From Anthoceros angustus (taxonomy: Eukaryota > Streptophyta > Anthocerotopsida > Anthocerotales > Anthocerotaceae), in NCBI GenBank assembly GCA_010909165.1, contig VJWM01000108.1:434001-498000 (forward strand): DNA of 64,000 bases, given 5' to 3'. Of this stretch, positions 9,567-20,903 are shown in pieces. Position 1 is the stretch's first letter. Each line of letters opens with the position of its first letter. A program made the translations under genes and the position numbers. Below the pieces are notes generated by a model. The model worked only from the letters and a program-made list of their open reading frames with translations, did no database searches and was not told where the DNA came from.

Positions 9567-11667
9567 TGTGGAGTGATTTTCTAAACCAAGTGGTCACAAA
9601 GAGGCCACATTTACCCTCTTTATCGTTGTAGACTTGAGATTCGTACCCAAGGGAGTGATTTCGTGTCAAGACAACCAAAACATAGCCAATCCAACCAAAA
9701 CACGGACATACAAACATCTAGCGATTCTGAGACGGCTACTATCCTAACAACACTCGGACACTGTGGCTATCTTAGCCACGCCGATTGCTACCTTGCAGCG
9801 GGCCCGGTTGCTATCTTAGCAACCCCTCTATTCTAGCAGAGGGTCCACCTTGGGATCAGTCGGCTATTAATAGAAGGTGTGGATCCAAGTGGATAAGGTG
9901 ACACCCTCTCTCTCTCTCTTATTCATCCACAAAGTTAGATCCACCAATCGTTCGCTCCATAATCCCCTCACTCTTGCCATCAGACTTCCTTGCCTCTCCA
10001 ACCTTTCAGCTCACCTTCCAGCTCTCAGACCCAGCTCTCACAGCCTTGGGGTACTCTCCCATCCACTCTCCAAGTTTCCCCAGCTCTCTTCAACTCCCTT
10101 GTTCTCACACCTCACGGCCCATTCAATCTCACTTCTCAAACCTCGCCCTCTCCAAAGGTTCTCATCCAGATCCCAGCTTCACCAACTCTCAAAATACTTG
10201 TTCACTGTCCCCAATCATTCCATCTCATCCACTCAGGATCTTCAACCTCCACTCACATCTCTTCTTCGCCACAAACATCACTTACAGACTTCTCCTCTTC
10301 CCTCTCAAACCAATCAGCAACTCCCCATGTCCACATTTCCACTTCTCTCCAGTTCTCTTGTCCTCTCATTTTCCAAACACCAAACTCAACACACAAAACT
10401 CAACACAAGGTGAGTACTAGACAAGCTGAAGAATGAGGGAATGGACAGCTCCCGGCTTCACAACCCCTTCCTCTTGACCTTGAACTCCCCAAGGAGACCT
10501 CAGGCTCCCTCCTTGCTTTCCACCACTCTTGCGGATCGGCCACGATCTGGGCAACAGTAGTCTTCTTGCTCCCACAGCAGGGAGGTGTAGACTTACAGCC
10601 TTTGGATCGTACTCCCAAACCCCGTGCTCAGCCCAAACACCAAGACTTAGGCCAACATTGCTTACATTTCATCAAGAGGGCTGCCTCTTATACCCAAGAT
10701 CACAAAGCGCTTGGGCTTGCCAAAAATACCAATCGGGATTCGCCATAACTCCCCCTCACTCTTGCAGCACTTCTTGAGACTTCCTTGCCTCTCCCGGCCT
10801 TTCTCACCTTCCAAGCTCCTCAGACCCTTAGGCTCTCACAGCCCTTGAGGTGCCTCTCGCCTCCACACTCTCCAAGTTTTCCCCAGCTCTCTTCAACTCC
10901 TTGTTCTCACACCTCACGCCCATTCAATCTCCACTTCTCACTCCTCTCCAGTCCTTACAAGGTTCTCATCCGGACCTTCAACTTCACCAACTCTCAAAAT
11001 ACTTGTTCCATCCAATCATTCCATCTCATCCACTCGATCTTCAACCTCCACTCCCCTCTCTTGCAACACAAACATCAGACTTCTCCAGTCCTTCTTACCC
11101 CCTCAAACAGCCAACTCCCCATCCATTTTCCACTTCTCTCGTTCCTTGTCCTCTCATTTTCCAAACATGACCTCAACACACGAAACTCAAACACAAGGTG
11201 AGTACTAGACTAGCTGAAGGGAATGAGGAGAGGGCCTCCGGCTTCACAACCCCTTCCTCTTGACCTTGGAACTCCTCCAAGGAGACCTCAAGGCTCCTCC
11301 CTTGCTTTCCACCACTCTTGCGGATCGGCCACGGATCTAGGCAACAGTGGTCTTCTTGGCTTCCTGTGACAAAGAGGCGTGTCTAGACTTACGACCTTTG
11401 GATCTGGTACCCCAAACCCCGTGCTCAGCCCCAAACACCAAGACTTAGGCCAACATTGCTTACATTTCATCAAGAGGGCTCTTATACCCAAGATCATTAC
11501 AAAGCGCTTGTACTGTCGGTCTTAGCCTACCAATCCTAGAGGCCTATCTATCAATTCTATCCACTATGAGAGAGGATAAGATTTACGATCTATAACACAT
11601 GGGCCTTTAGCTATTTCGGCCACTTACCCCTATTACCTCTCACAGGCCTCCTAGGCGCCTAGCCCCA
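9567..11667 (-). repeat. LTR shared by two gypsy copies
   Basis: Boundaries are inferred. The lower end abuts the primer binding site and ends in CA on the minus strand; the upper end starts TGGGGCTAGG on the minus strand, directly after a purine tract. Inside is an imperfect direct duplication (about 9,950-10,740 and 10,745-11,510). It has internal gypsy sequence on its left (9,566 down to 1) and the 3' internal region of another copy on its right (11,668-14,971), so it serves as 5' LTR of one and 3' LTR of the other. No second LTR is in the window for comparison, so the exact ends are uncertain. Confidence 0.5.
9950..11510. repeat. Internal direct duplication within the LTR
   Basis: Two copies, about 9,950-10,744 and 10,745-11,510, share the same succession of words (CTTCCTTGCCTCTCC, CAACTCTCAAAATACTTG, AGGTGAGTACTAGACAAGCTG or AGCTAGACTAG-like variants, CGGATCGGCCACG). 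They differ mainly by short insertions and deletions. Pyrimidine-rich on the plus strand. No coding capacity is credible here. Confidence 0.7.
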
Positions 11668-11697
11668 TGTTCTCCTCTTGCTCTCCTCCCTCTTGGC
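11668..11697 (-). promoter_or_regulatory. Candidate polypurine tract before the LTR
   Basis: The minus strand reads a purine-rich run (AAGAGGGAGGAGAGCAAGAG) immediately before the proposed LTR start TGGGG. Such a tract primes plus-strand DNA synthesis in LTR retrotransposons. It is assigned by composition and position only. Confidence 0.4.
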
Positions 11698-14600
11698 TGG
11701 TTGGGCAATCTCTCCCATAAAATCTCTACCTCCTCAGCTGGACTCCTCTCTCTCTTGTGCTCGCCGCAGTGCACTCCTCCTCGGTGAGCTCTTGAATCTG
11801 GATGGGTCGGTGAGAGTTTCCTCCTTAAGAATCCAACCCATAGGTAGGATCCGTGCCGTCAAGGCATGGATCAAGTACCTCCATGTCCCCCATGCCCACA
11901 ACAACATAAACTTTCGGAGACAATCTTCTCTCCAAGGAGAATCCGGGCACATGGTTATCTTGATAAGCATCCTCAATCTAATGCACCATTGGGAAGTTAG
12001 ACTTCTTAGGCGGTGCTTACCGCTCCCCACAGCTGTTGTCCTCCTCCACGGTCTTGTTGCCCCTTCTTCCTTGTTGTAGCTGGTCTTGGAGCTGTTGCTC
12101 CCTTAGCAGTGCAGGTTGTGCTTCCTAGCGGCTTGCTTGCTTAGCAACCTCCTCGGTTGCCACTCGGCAGCAGATTCTTCCATGGAGCTCCGCATCTTCC
12201 ACGGTGGCTCTCCTTGCAATCCACAGCCCTCTTGGCCTCTTTCCAACCTTTCCTTGCCTCGTCCCTCTCCTTCTTGTGGCGCCAGCAGTTTCGGCTGAAC
12301 TTGCATACGAGATGATGACGCTGAGCTCCCTATGGTGCTTTGTGCGTCAGAGGCGAGCCATGAGGGTTTCATCCTTGGTCTTGCTGCAACTCTTCTCGGA
12401 CCTTCCTTAATTCCGCTTCCATGCTACCTAGGCGTCCCTCAAGACCTCCTTCTCCTTCTTCATTCCTGGAGCTCCTTCTCTCCTGTTGTTCCCCTGCTGC
12501 TGTAAACCTAACAAAGAGGACGAGCTATCGGTCCTCCATCTCACCTAGTGCGTGCCATAGCTGAGACCAACTCTTGCAGGGTGATGTTAGGCCCCCAAAC
12601 CTTACTGGGGATGGGTTCCCTCCTTCCTATCTGGCGGCTCTCCCTGCGACCACTTCCGGGGTATACTTGAGGTCACCCTTGAGCAGTAGTGACTTTCTCG
12701 GTCGCTCGGGTGCCCAAGGTTGGGCGATTCCTCCTGTTGACTGTGGTTTCCCCGCCCAGGCTCTGAGATGCTGCTGGCCTTTCCTTTATCACCTTACATC
12801 CGGGTGAGTTCCGTCGTGCTCTTGTGGCTCTAGGAGTGGTTGGAGTCCCTGTTGCTCGGCTCTCTTGGTGCTGTTGGGGTCTTAGCAACTCCGGTTGCTT
12901 TGTTAGCAATGGTGATACCTTAGCAAGCGCCACATTCCTCTTCATGGACACTTGACTTCTCATCTTCACTCCCGGTGCCGAGATGGCCTCTTCCTCGACT
13001 CCTCTTTGGGCTTCCTTCTTTCAAACACGGCCTCCGCATGGAAAGGTGAGACCATCTCTATCCTCCGGCAACTTGGCATGGTCAAAATGTGGATTAAGAA
13101 GGAGATATAGGAGGCTGGGTGATGGTAGGGTCAAGTGGTCCCTCTCCGCATCTGTGTCATAGAACATCCTAGCCCAATCTATCTTGGACCCTCTCACCAC
13201 CTCATAGAAAGACAAGAAAATGGTCGCAATGTGCTCTAGCTTCTTAGTGAGTGAGAGCACAGGATCACTGGCTAATCCGGCCACTCGGGGTCTAACTTGT
13301 TGGTGACCCAGCCATTCTCCACCCTAGACAATGTGGGAGCAATGGCGGCTTGTGCCTCCTGACTTTTGGGGAGATGGCTACGAAAGGATCAATGATTATT
13401 CCACCACATTCCTCTTGAGGCCTCTCATAGACAGCTGGAACAAGGAATATTCCGGTGCGGGGTTGGTTCTCGTGTTGCCTTCCCTGGCCTTCTCCCTCAT
13501 GTGTCTGCACATTCCAACCAATTACAGGCTCTTGTAGCACCACTTTTTGTCCATGAAGGACAAGTGATGCTTAGCCACCAAGGAACCTTTCACTCTCCGA
13601 TTGCCCCATGTTGGGCCATTGGGCGATGTGCCTCAATGGCCACAGTGTTCTTCTTAGGTCCCATGCTCCTTGTCACTGTGTGAGCCTAGAGTTTACAGTG
13701 TAAAGTGTCCGGCTACACCGCCATTGCGATGCCCCACAAGCCTTACATGCGGGTGTCGCCCTTTTGGTCGACTCCTCACTCGAAATTCCTTCTTAACAGC
13801 TGCTTGAAGGATCCCCTAGGGGTAGCGCTCGGCTCCTCGTACCCATCTCCACGATGGCGGTACGGTGATTTTTCTCCTGGAATCCACCAACCTCCCTCCT
13901 ACATTTTGTCTCGCGGCCTCGGCCCGGTATCTCCGTGTCTCCACGACAGGCGCGTCGACCACCCACGACACAGCGTCAGACACCACCACATTGGAACCCT
14001 ACTCCAATTCCTGCCTCAACATCGCTGCTCGCTCAAGCCAATTCGCCTTGGCCTCAAATATGTGAGGTGCGGGAGAAAATCCTGCGCAAGTGGTTGAGCG
14101 GTGACCCACAGTGCGCGTCTCGCCTTAATCCGCTCCCTTAGGTGCGTGCCTGGTCGCACCCTACCGTGCACGCTCCCTCCTTCCCTGCAGCAATTCCTCG
14201 GCCCCTCACTTCACGCGCCCTACTCTTCAGTTCTTTCTGATGCAGTAGCACGAGTCGCCGGCCTTCTCCAGGCTGCCGATTATTCCCACTCCTGGGCGAT
14301 TTTTCTGATCGTGTCCGGCTTTGCTCATTGCTTCCATGCGCGCCTCGGAGCTCCTCCACAGTCTTCGTTCGCGCCTCGGCTCCTCCACGCCCGTAGCCTT
14401 GGAATCGTCGCCGTCGGCTGGCCTCCTGCTCGGTTTCCTCACCGCCGCATCCGCCCGGACTGCCATTCCACCCGATTCGGCCCTCTTGAGTGCGCTGTCG
14501 GCGGCTGCCCGTGACTCATTGCGGCGCGCGTTTCCTCCGCCCTCCAGTCACGGTCACGCTCAGGAGCTTGGTGTGGCGCGCCTTCGATCCGCTGCAAATA

Positions 14601-14971
14601 TTCCTTGTCCCTTCCGCTTGTTGGAAATCGTTAATAGGACCCCCGTTACTTCGTTCGTATTTCCAATGATTTCGCTCAATTAGGTTTTCCCGATTTATCG
14701 GAAAATAACTCCGACTTGGTTGCTACCATAGCGGGCTCCGGTCGATTCTTTGTCATCATAATGTGTCACATTAGTGCCCTAGCAGCGTTAGCAACGGCGA
14801 ACCCTCAAGGTTACATCCGGGATCGGGACTAGACTCTCTTCCTCCTACTAGGCTCTAGTAGACTTTTCTTATTCCTAACCTACTTCACATCCCAACTCCA
14901 CACGATTCTCACAACTTAACCACAAAACAAAAAAACACTCCTTCCGAGGTGCGAGTACCCATGTGGTCACC
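11698..14971 (-). mobile_element. Gypsy 3' region (repeat A, copy 2), truncated
   Basis: Direct repeat of 1-3,660 starting at about 11,838. It carries the same conserved pieces in the same order: VVRGSKIDWARMFYDT at 13,021-13,284 and coiled-coil remnants around 12,000-12,600. It is about 0.5 kb shorter than copy 1 because of many short indels. At 14,971 similarity to copy 1 stops abruptly, just at the point where copy 1 continues into the integrase, so this copy lacks gag-pol and is a 5'-truncated upstream element sharing the LTR at 9,567-11,667. Confidence 0.6.
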
Positions 14972-16500
14972 AGGTGTGATGCAAGGTGGTTTCGTCAAGG
15001 CGGAAACAAGCATTTGCATGGCAGATCCAACGAGCACGCATCAACGTATCGAGGTGCGGTAGGCTTTGAAACACCCTCCACCGGTGGGAGAAGATCGGCG
15101 CGTGTTGAGAGCCGTCTTCATCCGTCGAGACCAAATCTCATATTTGGTCCCGTTGAACCTATCTCTCTCTTTGAAGTCAGTAGAGACGTTCATAACATTA
15201 ATTACAGGAGCCAGAGATGGCGGAGGTGGCGGTGGTGGTGGAGTGCCTCCTGACATGGTCAAATCCTTGGCTCCACAATTGTGTAAGCAGCGTGTTGTGA
15301 CACAAGGCTCAGAAAAACACAAGTGTAGTGTGAGCAAAAATTTTTCCAGGAGAGTTCAAAGCAAACACACTCACACGAGCCACCTACAGCACGGCGGATC
15401 ACATGCTCCAAAATTGTTTTCGAGCACTCGCCTATCAAAGCTTGACTCAATCGCGAGCGTTTGACAACATTCACAAGATTAGTGCGATGTGGGTGATCGA
15501 TCGCCAAAGATTTTGATAATGGAAGGCGTTGCTGCAGTGCGAAGCTTGGCTTGGGCCTCGTTGTACTTGAACTCCTTGTGGCGACTTCCAAAGTCTCGGC
15601 GAGAGGGCGATCTTGGTTCCTCCTTATGACTATGGAGTATTGACGATGTCCCAGTGTTGAAATCGTGTGTATGAAGCACGCCCGCATAGCCAAGAGCCGT
15701 GAGTTGAGAAGGATCGCCACCAAAATCGCCACTAATTTACGGAAAAGAGCGAAAACAATTAATAGGAGGCGAAAGAAAAGAATTAGGGGCCCGTTCGACG
15801 TAGCAGGGGTGACACCGTTCGCGGGCAGACGCCGTTCCGTCGAGACCAAATCTCATATTTGGTCCCGTTGAACCTATCTCTCTTGAAGTCGAGAGACGTT
15901 CATAACATTAATTACAGTGAGCCAGATGGCGAGGTGGCGGTGGTGGTGGAGTGCCTCTCGACATGGTCAACTTTGGCTCCACAATTGTGTAAACGAGCAT
16001 TGTGTTGTGACACAAGGCTTAAAACACAAGTGTGAGCAAAAATTTTTCCAGAGAGTTCAAAGCAAACACCACACGACCACCTACAACGCATGACTAGATC
16101 CCGGCTCCAAAATTGTTTTCCGAGCACTCGCCTATCAAAGCTTGACTCAATGCGTCAATACCAAAGATTCACAAGATTAATGTGGGTGATCGATCGCCAA
16201 AGATTTTGATAATGAGAGAGCGTTGCTGCTGCGGCAAGCTTTGGGCCTCGCTTGTACTTGAACTCCTTGTGCAGCTTCCAAAGTCTCGAAGAGAGGACGA
16301 TCTTGGTTCCTCCTCAATGACGGCAGTATTGACGATGTCCCAAAGTGTTGAAATCGTGTAGGAGGCACACTTCGTGACAGCTAAGAGCCGAGTTGAGAAG
16401 GATCGCCACCAAAATCGCCACTAATTTCTCACCGGAAAAGAGCCCAAAACAATTAATAGGAGCGAAAGAAAGGGGCCCTGCTCGACGTAACGGTGACATC
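14972..16500 (-). mobile_element. Copia-type LTR/gag start, tandemly duplicated
   Basis: Two direct copies with a period of about 715 bp (15,108-15,834 and 15,835-16,495) share the same minus-strand content: an LTR-like stretch, then a Gag start. The first copy reads from MSGGTPPPPPPPP to KERDRFNGTKYEIWSRR. The NGTKYEIWSRRMKTAL block is typical of the N-terminal UBN2-type Gag of Ty1/copia elements. The second copy keeps KERDRFNGTKYEIWSRR and then breaks. The two copies differ by short indels. No pol domain follows on the left, where the gypsy repeat begins at 14,971. Confidence 0.6.
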
Positions 16501-16665
16501 TGTCATGAACGCACGCCGTTCACGGCACGCGTTCTTCCAACGGTGGCACCGTTCGGCGCCGTTATCAACAAGTTGGATAGCGGTTCGCCGCGGCGCGACG
16601 CCAGCGGGCGGCGCCAGGCCGCGCACCTCCAGCGCAGCGCGCGCGCCTCCGTCGGCGCCCGAACC

Positions 16666-17274
16666 TCAAGGTCGGCGAGGATGGCAGACGGCGGAGAGAT
16701 CGCTGCGGCGCCTCCTTGTCGATGGCAACTCCGGATGGCGCCAGGGGCCTTGTGAGATCTCGCGCCTCCCCTCTCGTGTCGAGTGCCGAAACTGGTGAGA
16801 TTCGGTGACGATCAATTCATCGTCGCTCTCCGCCCAATCCACAAAATTCCTCGGCGATTCGCGGTCAATTGACGAAACCAGATGCTTGTGGGACCTGAGC
16901 CGATCAAGGCGCCCTGGAGAAGCACCTCTCTGTGATGAATTTTGGCTAGAATCGGGCTGAGATTGAGACAGAGAATCAGATCTTCTCAATCGTTCTTGTG
17001 CTCTCCGATGTTGACGGTTCAAGCGCACTCCTGAGTGATCTGATGCCGTCTCGGACTGATGAAGATGGAATCCTGATGGCGGAGACCACCCTTGATCTTG
17101 CAAGGTGTGGAAGAGGGCATCCACCCAATTCTCGCCGAACATCTGGTAATGGCGAGGTGCTTGAGTGAAGCCAAAACCTCGAGTTGTTCTTCGTTGATTG
17201 GTGCGCCCATGGGATCGCTCCCTATCCTCTCCAATGCACCGTGCTTGGGGCTGAGAGCGACGATTCCTTGCCAT
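16666..17274 (-). CDS. Hypothetical Arg/Ser-rich ORF
   Basis: A 202-residue minus-strand ORF that starts MARNRRSQPQ and is rich in Arg, Ser, Gln and His throughout. No domain or catalytic motif is seen. It lies between a tRNA-Met-type primer site with a degenerate ORF (17,544-17,803) and the duplicated LTR/gag segment, so it may be a non-conserved part of a retroelement rather than a host gene. Codon use was not analysed. Function unknown. Confidence 0.3.
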   Translation of the reverse strand: MARNRRSQPQARCIGEDRERSHGRTNQRRTTRGFGFTQAPRHYQMFGENWVDALFHTLQDQGWSPPSGFHLHQSETASDHSGVRLNRQHRRAQERLRRSDSLSQSQPDSSQNSSQRGASPGRLDRLRSHKHLVSSIDRESPRNFVDWAESDDELIVTESHQFRHSTREGRREISQGPWRHPELPSTRRRRSDLSAVCHPRRP

Positions 17275-17543
17275 GCTTGCTGAGATTAGTGGCTAGTAGG
17301 AGATAAGAGAATGTAAGATGGTCAATAGGATAGATGTTAGTAGAGAGAAAAACCTTTGAGGCTTCCCCTTTCTTGCCTCCTTTCCTATCTACACCCAATC
17401 ATTTGATTGGGCATGTAGTAGAGGCAAGAAAATAAATAGAAAATTGGTTTTCATTTTTCTACATGTTTTTCTTCCTTTTCCTAAACCTTTATTAAGAAAG
17501 AAGACAATAAAATTTAATTTCTATAAATATAGAAGAACTAAAT
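17275..17543. other. AT-rich spacer, no gene
   Basis: This stretch is A/T-rich with no ORF of note. It separates the Arg/Ser-rich ORF from the leader ORF next to the primer site. No regulatory signal can be defended. Confidence 0.5.
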
Positions 17544-17801
17544 TCATTGCGAGGCTTGAGAAAGCTCTTCTATCAAGTCGCATGGAAGTGACGATGGGGA
17601 CGAGAGGGAGATCCTCATCGTAGCTGCCTTCTTTATGGTCAGGGTGAACCAATCTGCTATCCAAAACAACGTATCAATTTCTTCCAACCATGAGCGAGCA
17701 AATGGAGCTTCAAAAGTCCATGGCTCACCTAGGTAATGATACGTGCAAAGTCTAGCCATTGAACCTAGAGACCATGGTAGGAGCCGAGGCTCTGATACCA
17801 A
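17544..17801 (-). pseudogene. Leader/Gag-like ORF beside a retroelement primer site
   Basis: An 85-residue minus-strand ORF with the block SWLEEIDTLFWIADW. An internal Met lies at the start of MARLCTYHYLGEPWTFEAP. It begins within the primer-site segment and is the first coding-like sequence after it, so it is probably the Gag N-terminus of a decayed LTR element. No zinc knuckle is present. The lineage could not be named. Confidence 0.35.
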
Positions 17802-17803
17802 GT
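17792..17803 (-). promoter_or_regulatory. tRNA-Met-type primer binding site
   Basis: The minus strand reads TTGGTATCAGAGCC here. TGGTATCAGAGC is the standard primer site, complementary to the initiator tRNA-Met 3' end, in plant Ty1/copia and some gypsy elements. It is adjacent to the inverted-repeat-bounded segment at 17,798-18,006, the candidate 5' LTR. Confidence 0.75.
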
Positions 17804-18006
17804 TAGAATTGCATGCGGAAGCGTCTTAAGCAAAGATGCTATATTAACAATGAATCAAGTGTGTTCATAGGTGGGCTTTTATAGGTGGTCTCGTAAGGGG
17901 TGTGTCCTTTCGCTAGCGTAGCTAATTACCTATACTAACTGCTAGGTTTAGCTGACTAACCATATTGGTACAGAACCAACGTGGTCTGCTATTATTTCTA
18001 ACTTGG
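17798..18006. repeat. Candidate short LTR bounded by an 11-bp inverted repeat
   Basis: CCAAGTTAGAA at 17,798-17,808 and its exact reverse complement TTCTAACTTGG at 17,996-18,006 bound a segment of about 209 bp. LTRs commonly end in short inverted repeats such as the GTTAGAA/TTCTAAC pair, and the primer site overlaps one end. The usual TG...CA ends are not perfect. A second copy was not found in the window, so LTR status is tentative. Confidence 0.45.
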
Positions 18007-20100
18007 CGGGTGTGCAGGCCGGTGGAAGAAGGCCGGCGGAATGATGAGTTACGGCCTGGCAGTTGCAACGGCCTAGGGTTAGGGTACATATATAGGCGGG
18101 TTAGATTACGGTGTGGGGGATATATAAGGAGGCCTGGGCCCCCAAGACTAGGAGACTATCCCTTGTGCCAACTTCCGCTCTGTGTGCTCTTGCCCTCTTG
18201 TGCTGGAGGAGCGGAGTGTATTCCTGCATCACCTTGCAAGATTAATTGGTGGGTATAGGGATGTGTCGAGAGCTCTGATGACGAGCTCCACTAACATGAT
18301 TGGTGAGTGCAGACTAGGGTCAGTCCTAAGCTCATGTGGTGCTCGAGGGTGGTCCCTCGGTGCGAAGCCAACCTTGGTGGCTATTGGAACGGAGGCCATG
18401 GGGTTGAAGGCCGCGAAGCTACTACTCCGTGGAATGTGAAGTAGTCGAAAGGATTGGAGAGCGCTTTAGGATGATCCCTCCATGTGGAAGCCATCCCTGG
18501 AAGCTACTGGAGCGGAGGCCGTGGGGTTGCAAGCTGGGAAGCCACTACCTCATGGAATGCAAAAGCAGTCGGAAGGAGCAAAGGCGGTCCGGTGTGAATA
18601 CGTCGGCATGTTGGTGTTTATGGTACTAGCTGTGTGGGAGCATGGAAGAAGGAGGAAAGGCGCTGCAGGCCTTAACGTTGTGTTAGAGCTACTGTTGAGC
18701 TGAGTCTAGAGTGGTGAGTTGGAAGATAGGGAGGTTGTGCACGGTGATGGGTGCATACGGAGATCGACAGGGAAGCGCGTCGTTAAACAGTGCTTTGAGA
18801 CACCCTGAGTGGAGCTTTGTGGGAAGATCCGGTGGGTCGAGTGTTTGGTCCGTTGAGTTGCTGTGTGGCACATGCCTAGGCTGCAGGGTTTCCGCCGGAC
18901 CCAAGGTGATGAAGTCTTTTTAGGCGACGAGTTGTGGAGTTCAGACAGAATAAGCATGAGTCCATTCCCTGTGGAACGAACCCCGGTACTACATCGATAT
19001 TGGGTTATAAGTGTGCACCCTGCTAGTCTGTTAGCAAAAGTTGCCTCACAGAGTGCAAATATATTCCTGAAGAGGTTACACACCGATTTCGTAGATTATT
19101 GTTGTGCCTTTGATCTTTTGCAATCTGTATATCCCGGATCAAGATGGTCGTCTCGTACGTCAGTAATAGTTTGTAATCCGGGGACCCACACTAGTACTCA
19201 TCCAAACCAATGTACTCACCCAAACCAACAAAGCAAGCATCGGAGTAGCCATACAGGGTGGGTGACGAGTGGAGGTACGGATGCGAGCATGAAGAAGAAG
19301 AAGAATGACAAGGTGACCACTGCGTTGACTTTGTGAAGGTGATGATGAGGTTATCCACTTCCATCAGCCGTGCTCCTAAAGTTGAGACTCACAGGCATCG
19401 GTTTTGTGCATGCGTCACGCTAAACTGGGAGCTCAAACTTGGACGGCAGGCGGTGAGGACGGTAGGCAGCCATGGGGAGACCTTACATGGCTTCTGCTAG
19501 ATCTCTGTTGTGCGGGCAATAGGTGGTGTGATGGCAGGCGGTGAGTGTGCGCAGAAGCCGTTTGGATTCGGAACTAGGTTTCGACGGCACCTTGGGGAGC
19601 TTGGTGGTGCAGGCAGTAGGCGGGGGCTTTGTGCGGCAGCCATTTGGGTTCATAGGTAGCCTTTTGCTGGAACGAGGAGCTTTGTGGTGCGGGCAATAGG
19701 CGGTGGGTGCGCACAGCGGACGTGATAAGTCAACAGCATATTGGGGGTTTTGTTGTGTGAGCGTGTGTGAGGGAGGGCGTGTGCGACTATGTTGCACCGT
19801 GAGGTGCTGCCCTTGCTCGTGTACAACGAGAGGTAATGATCAAACTCCTTCTGTTTGGTTTGTTTGAAGACTGTGCTGGGTTCACAGCAAAGGCTCCTTA
19901 ACCTGTGCTCAACATTATGGTAACAGCTCCCAAACCAAGCCAGATAGGTTGACAACAAGCTAAGATACATCACATAGGTGAGGGAACAAGCTGTCCGTGA
20001 GGGAGGGAAACAGATTTTGCAAACCCCTCATTTGCTGTATTCCCTTTGTTTCTAGTTGATTGATTTTCTGAGTCTATAGACTGTCCCCGCATTTTTTTTT
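18007..20100. other. No assignable gene; local imperfect repeats
   Basis: I see no gene here. An imperfect direct repeat is at about 18,360-18,450 and 18,483-18,575 (shared words GGAGGCC, TGGGGTTG, GGAATGxxAAGxAGTCGxAAGGA). TATA-like words occur at about 18,088 and 18,120 (ATATATAGG, GATATATAAGG), so an LTR promoter is possible. At 19,440-19,760 variants of GTGCGGGCAATAGGCGGTG recur in diverged form. Short open frames are all unremarkable. Confidence 0.5.
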
Positions 20101-20675
20101 CCTCACGAGATTATGACTGATTTGTGTGTGATTCTGATTGTTTGTGTTTGCTGTACTGTTGTCATCATGGGGAGGTAGTGGCACTGCTCGTTTAGGCCCT
20201 TTGACTGCTGACCTGACCTGTCTCAAAGGTGAGATGCTCCTTTCACTTTATGTTCCTTCGTTGTTGCTACCTGTGTACCATCATTTATGTGTTCTGGTTC
20301 TGAGAAATGTGTTGGGTTCAGGTCAAGTCCAAGACACCATGTCACTAGCAACGAGCAGGGTGAAGGCAGCCATTTGCTGCAAGGCGCACTGTCTTGAGTG
20401 AGTTTATGGCATAGTAGCAGGAGGCGACTTGCCATGCCAATGAAGATGCGGTGCAGCACTTGGAGGCTGCAAGTCTCCCGGTGATGCAGTGGGAGCCATG
20501 GTCACGGTGGAGGCTCATGGCACTCTTCCGGTGGTGGCGGAGCCTGCCTGTTCTAAAATTTATTGGAAAGCATGTTGTTGGGTGGCCGAGGCAGTTTTAC
20601 TGCTTCAGTAACATGGTTAGAGCTGGTTGTGTGTCGTGGACCCCTGACTCTGCTCATGCTTTCTACACCTTGCAG

Positions 20676-20903
20676 GCTGCTACACAAGACCAAATAAGGG
20701 CGATGGCTCTGCACCCGCCCTATCATATTGATGAAGTAATTATCCAGATCAGTGATCCGGGATCACACAAAAGCATTCAGTCGGGAGAATCAGTGGAGAT
20801 CAAGCCGCGCAAGCCCAGGTCTAAAAATGAGGAAGATGATATGCATCATTCTCCCACGCCAATCTATGAGACCAGCATCTCCAAGCGTTTTGCTTCTCGC
20901 TAG
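20676..20903 (+). CDS. Possible 3'-terminal exon of an unrecognised gene
   Basis: A pyrimidine-rich tract ending in ACCTTGCAG just before 20,676 looks like a 3' splice site. From there one frame stays open to a stop at 20,903, ending in TSISKRFASR. The encoded text (AATQDQIRAMALHPPYHIDE, then acidic and basic patches) has gene-like composition but no domain I can name. The same frame remains open further upstream to 20,451, so an unspliced ORF is also possible. Upstream exons were not found with confidence. RNA evidence would decide. Confidence 0.25.
   Translation, partial: AATQDQIRAMALHPPYHIDEVIIQISDPGSHKSIQSGESVEIKPRKPRSKNEEDDMHHSPTPIYETSISKRFASR

Noticed and set aside
9877-10436. Three overlapping open frames of about 150-180 residues in the LTR
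   Set aside because: Three frames open at once in a pyrimidine-rich strand is a compositional effect; no motif.
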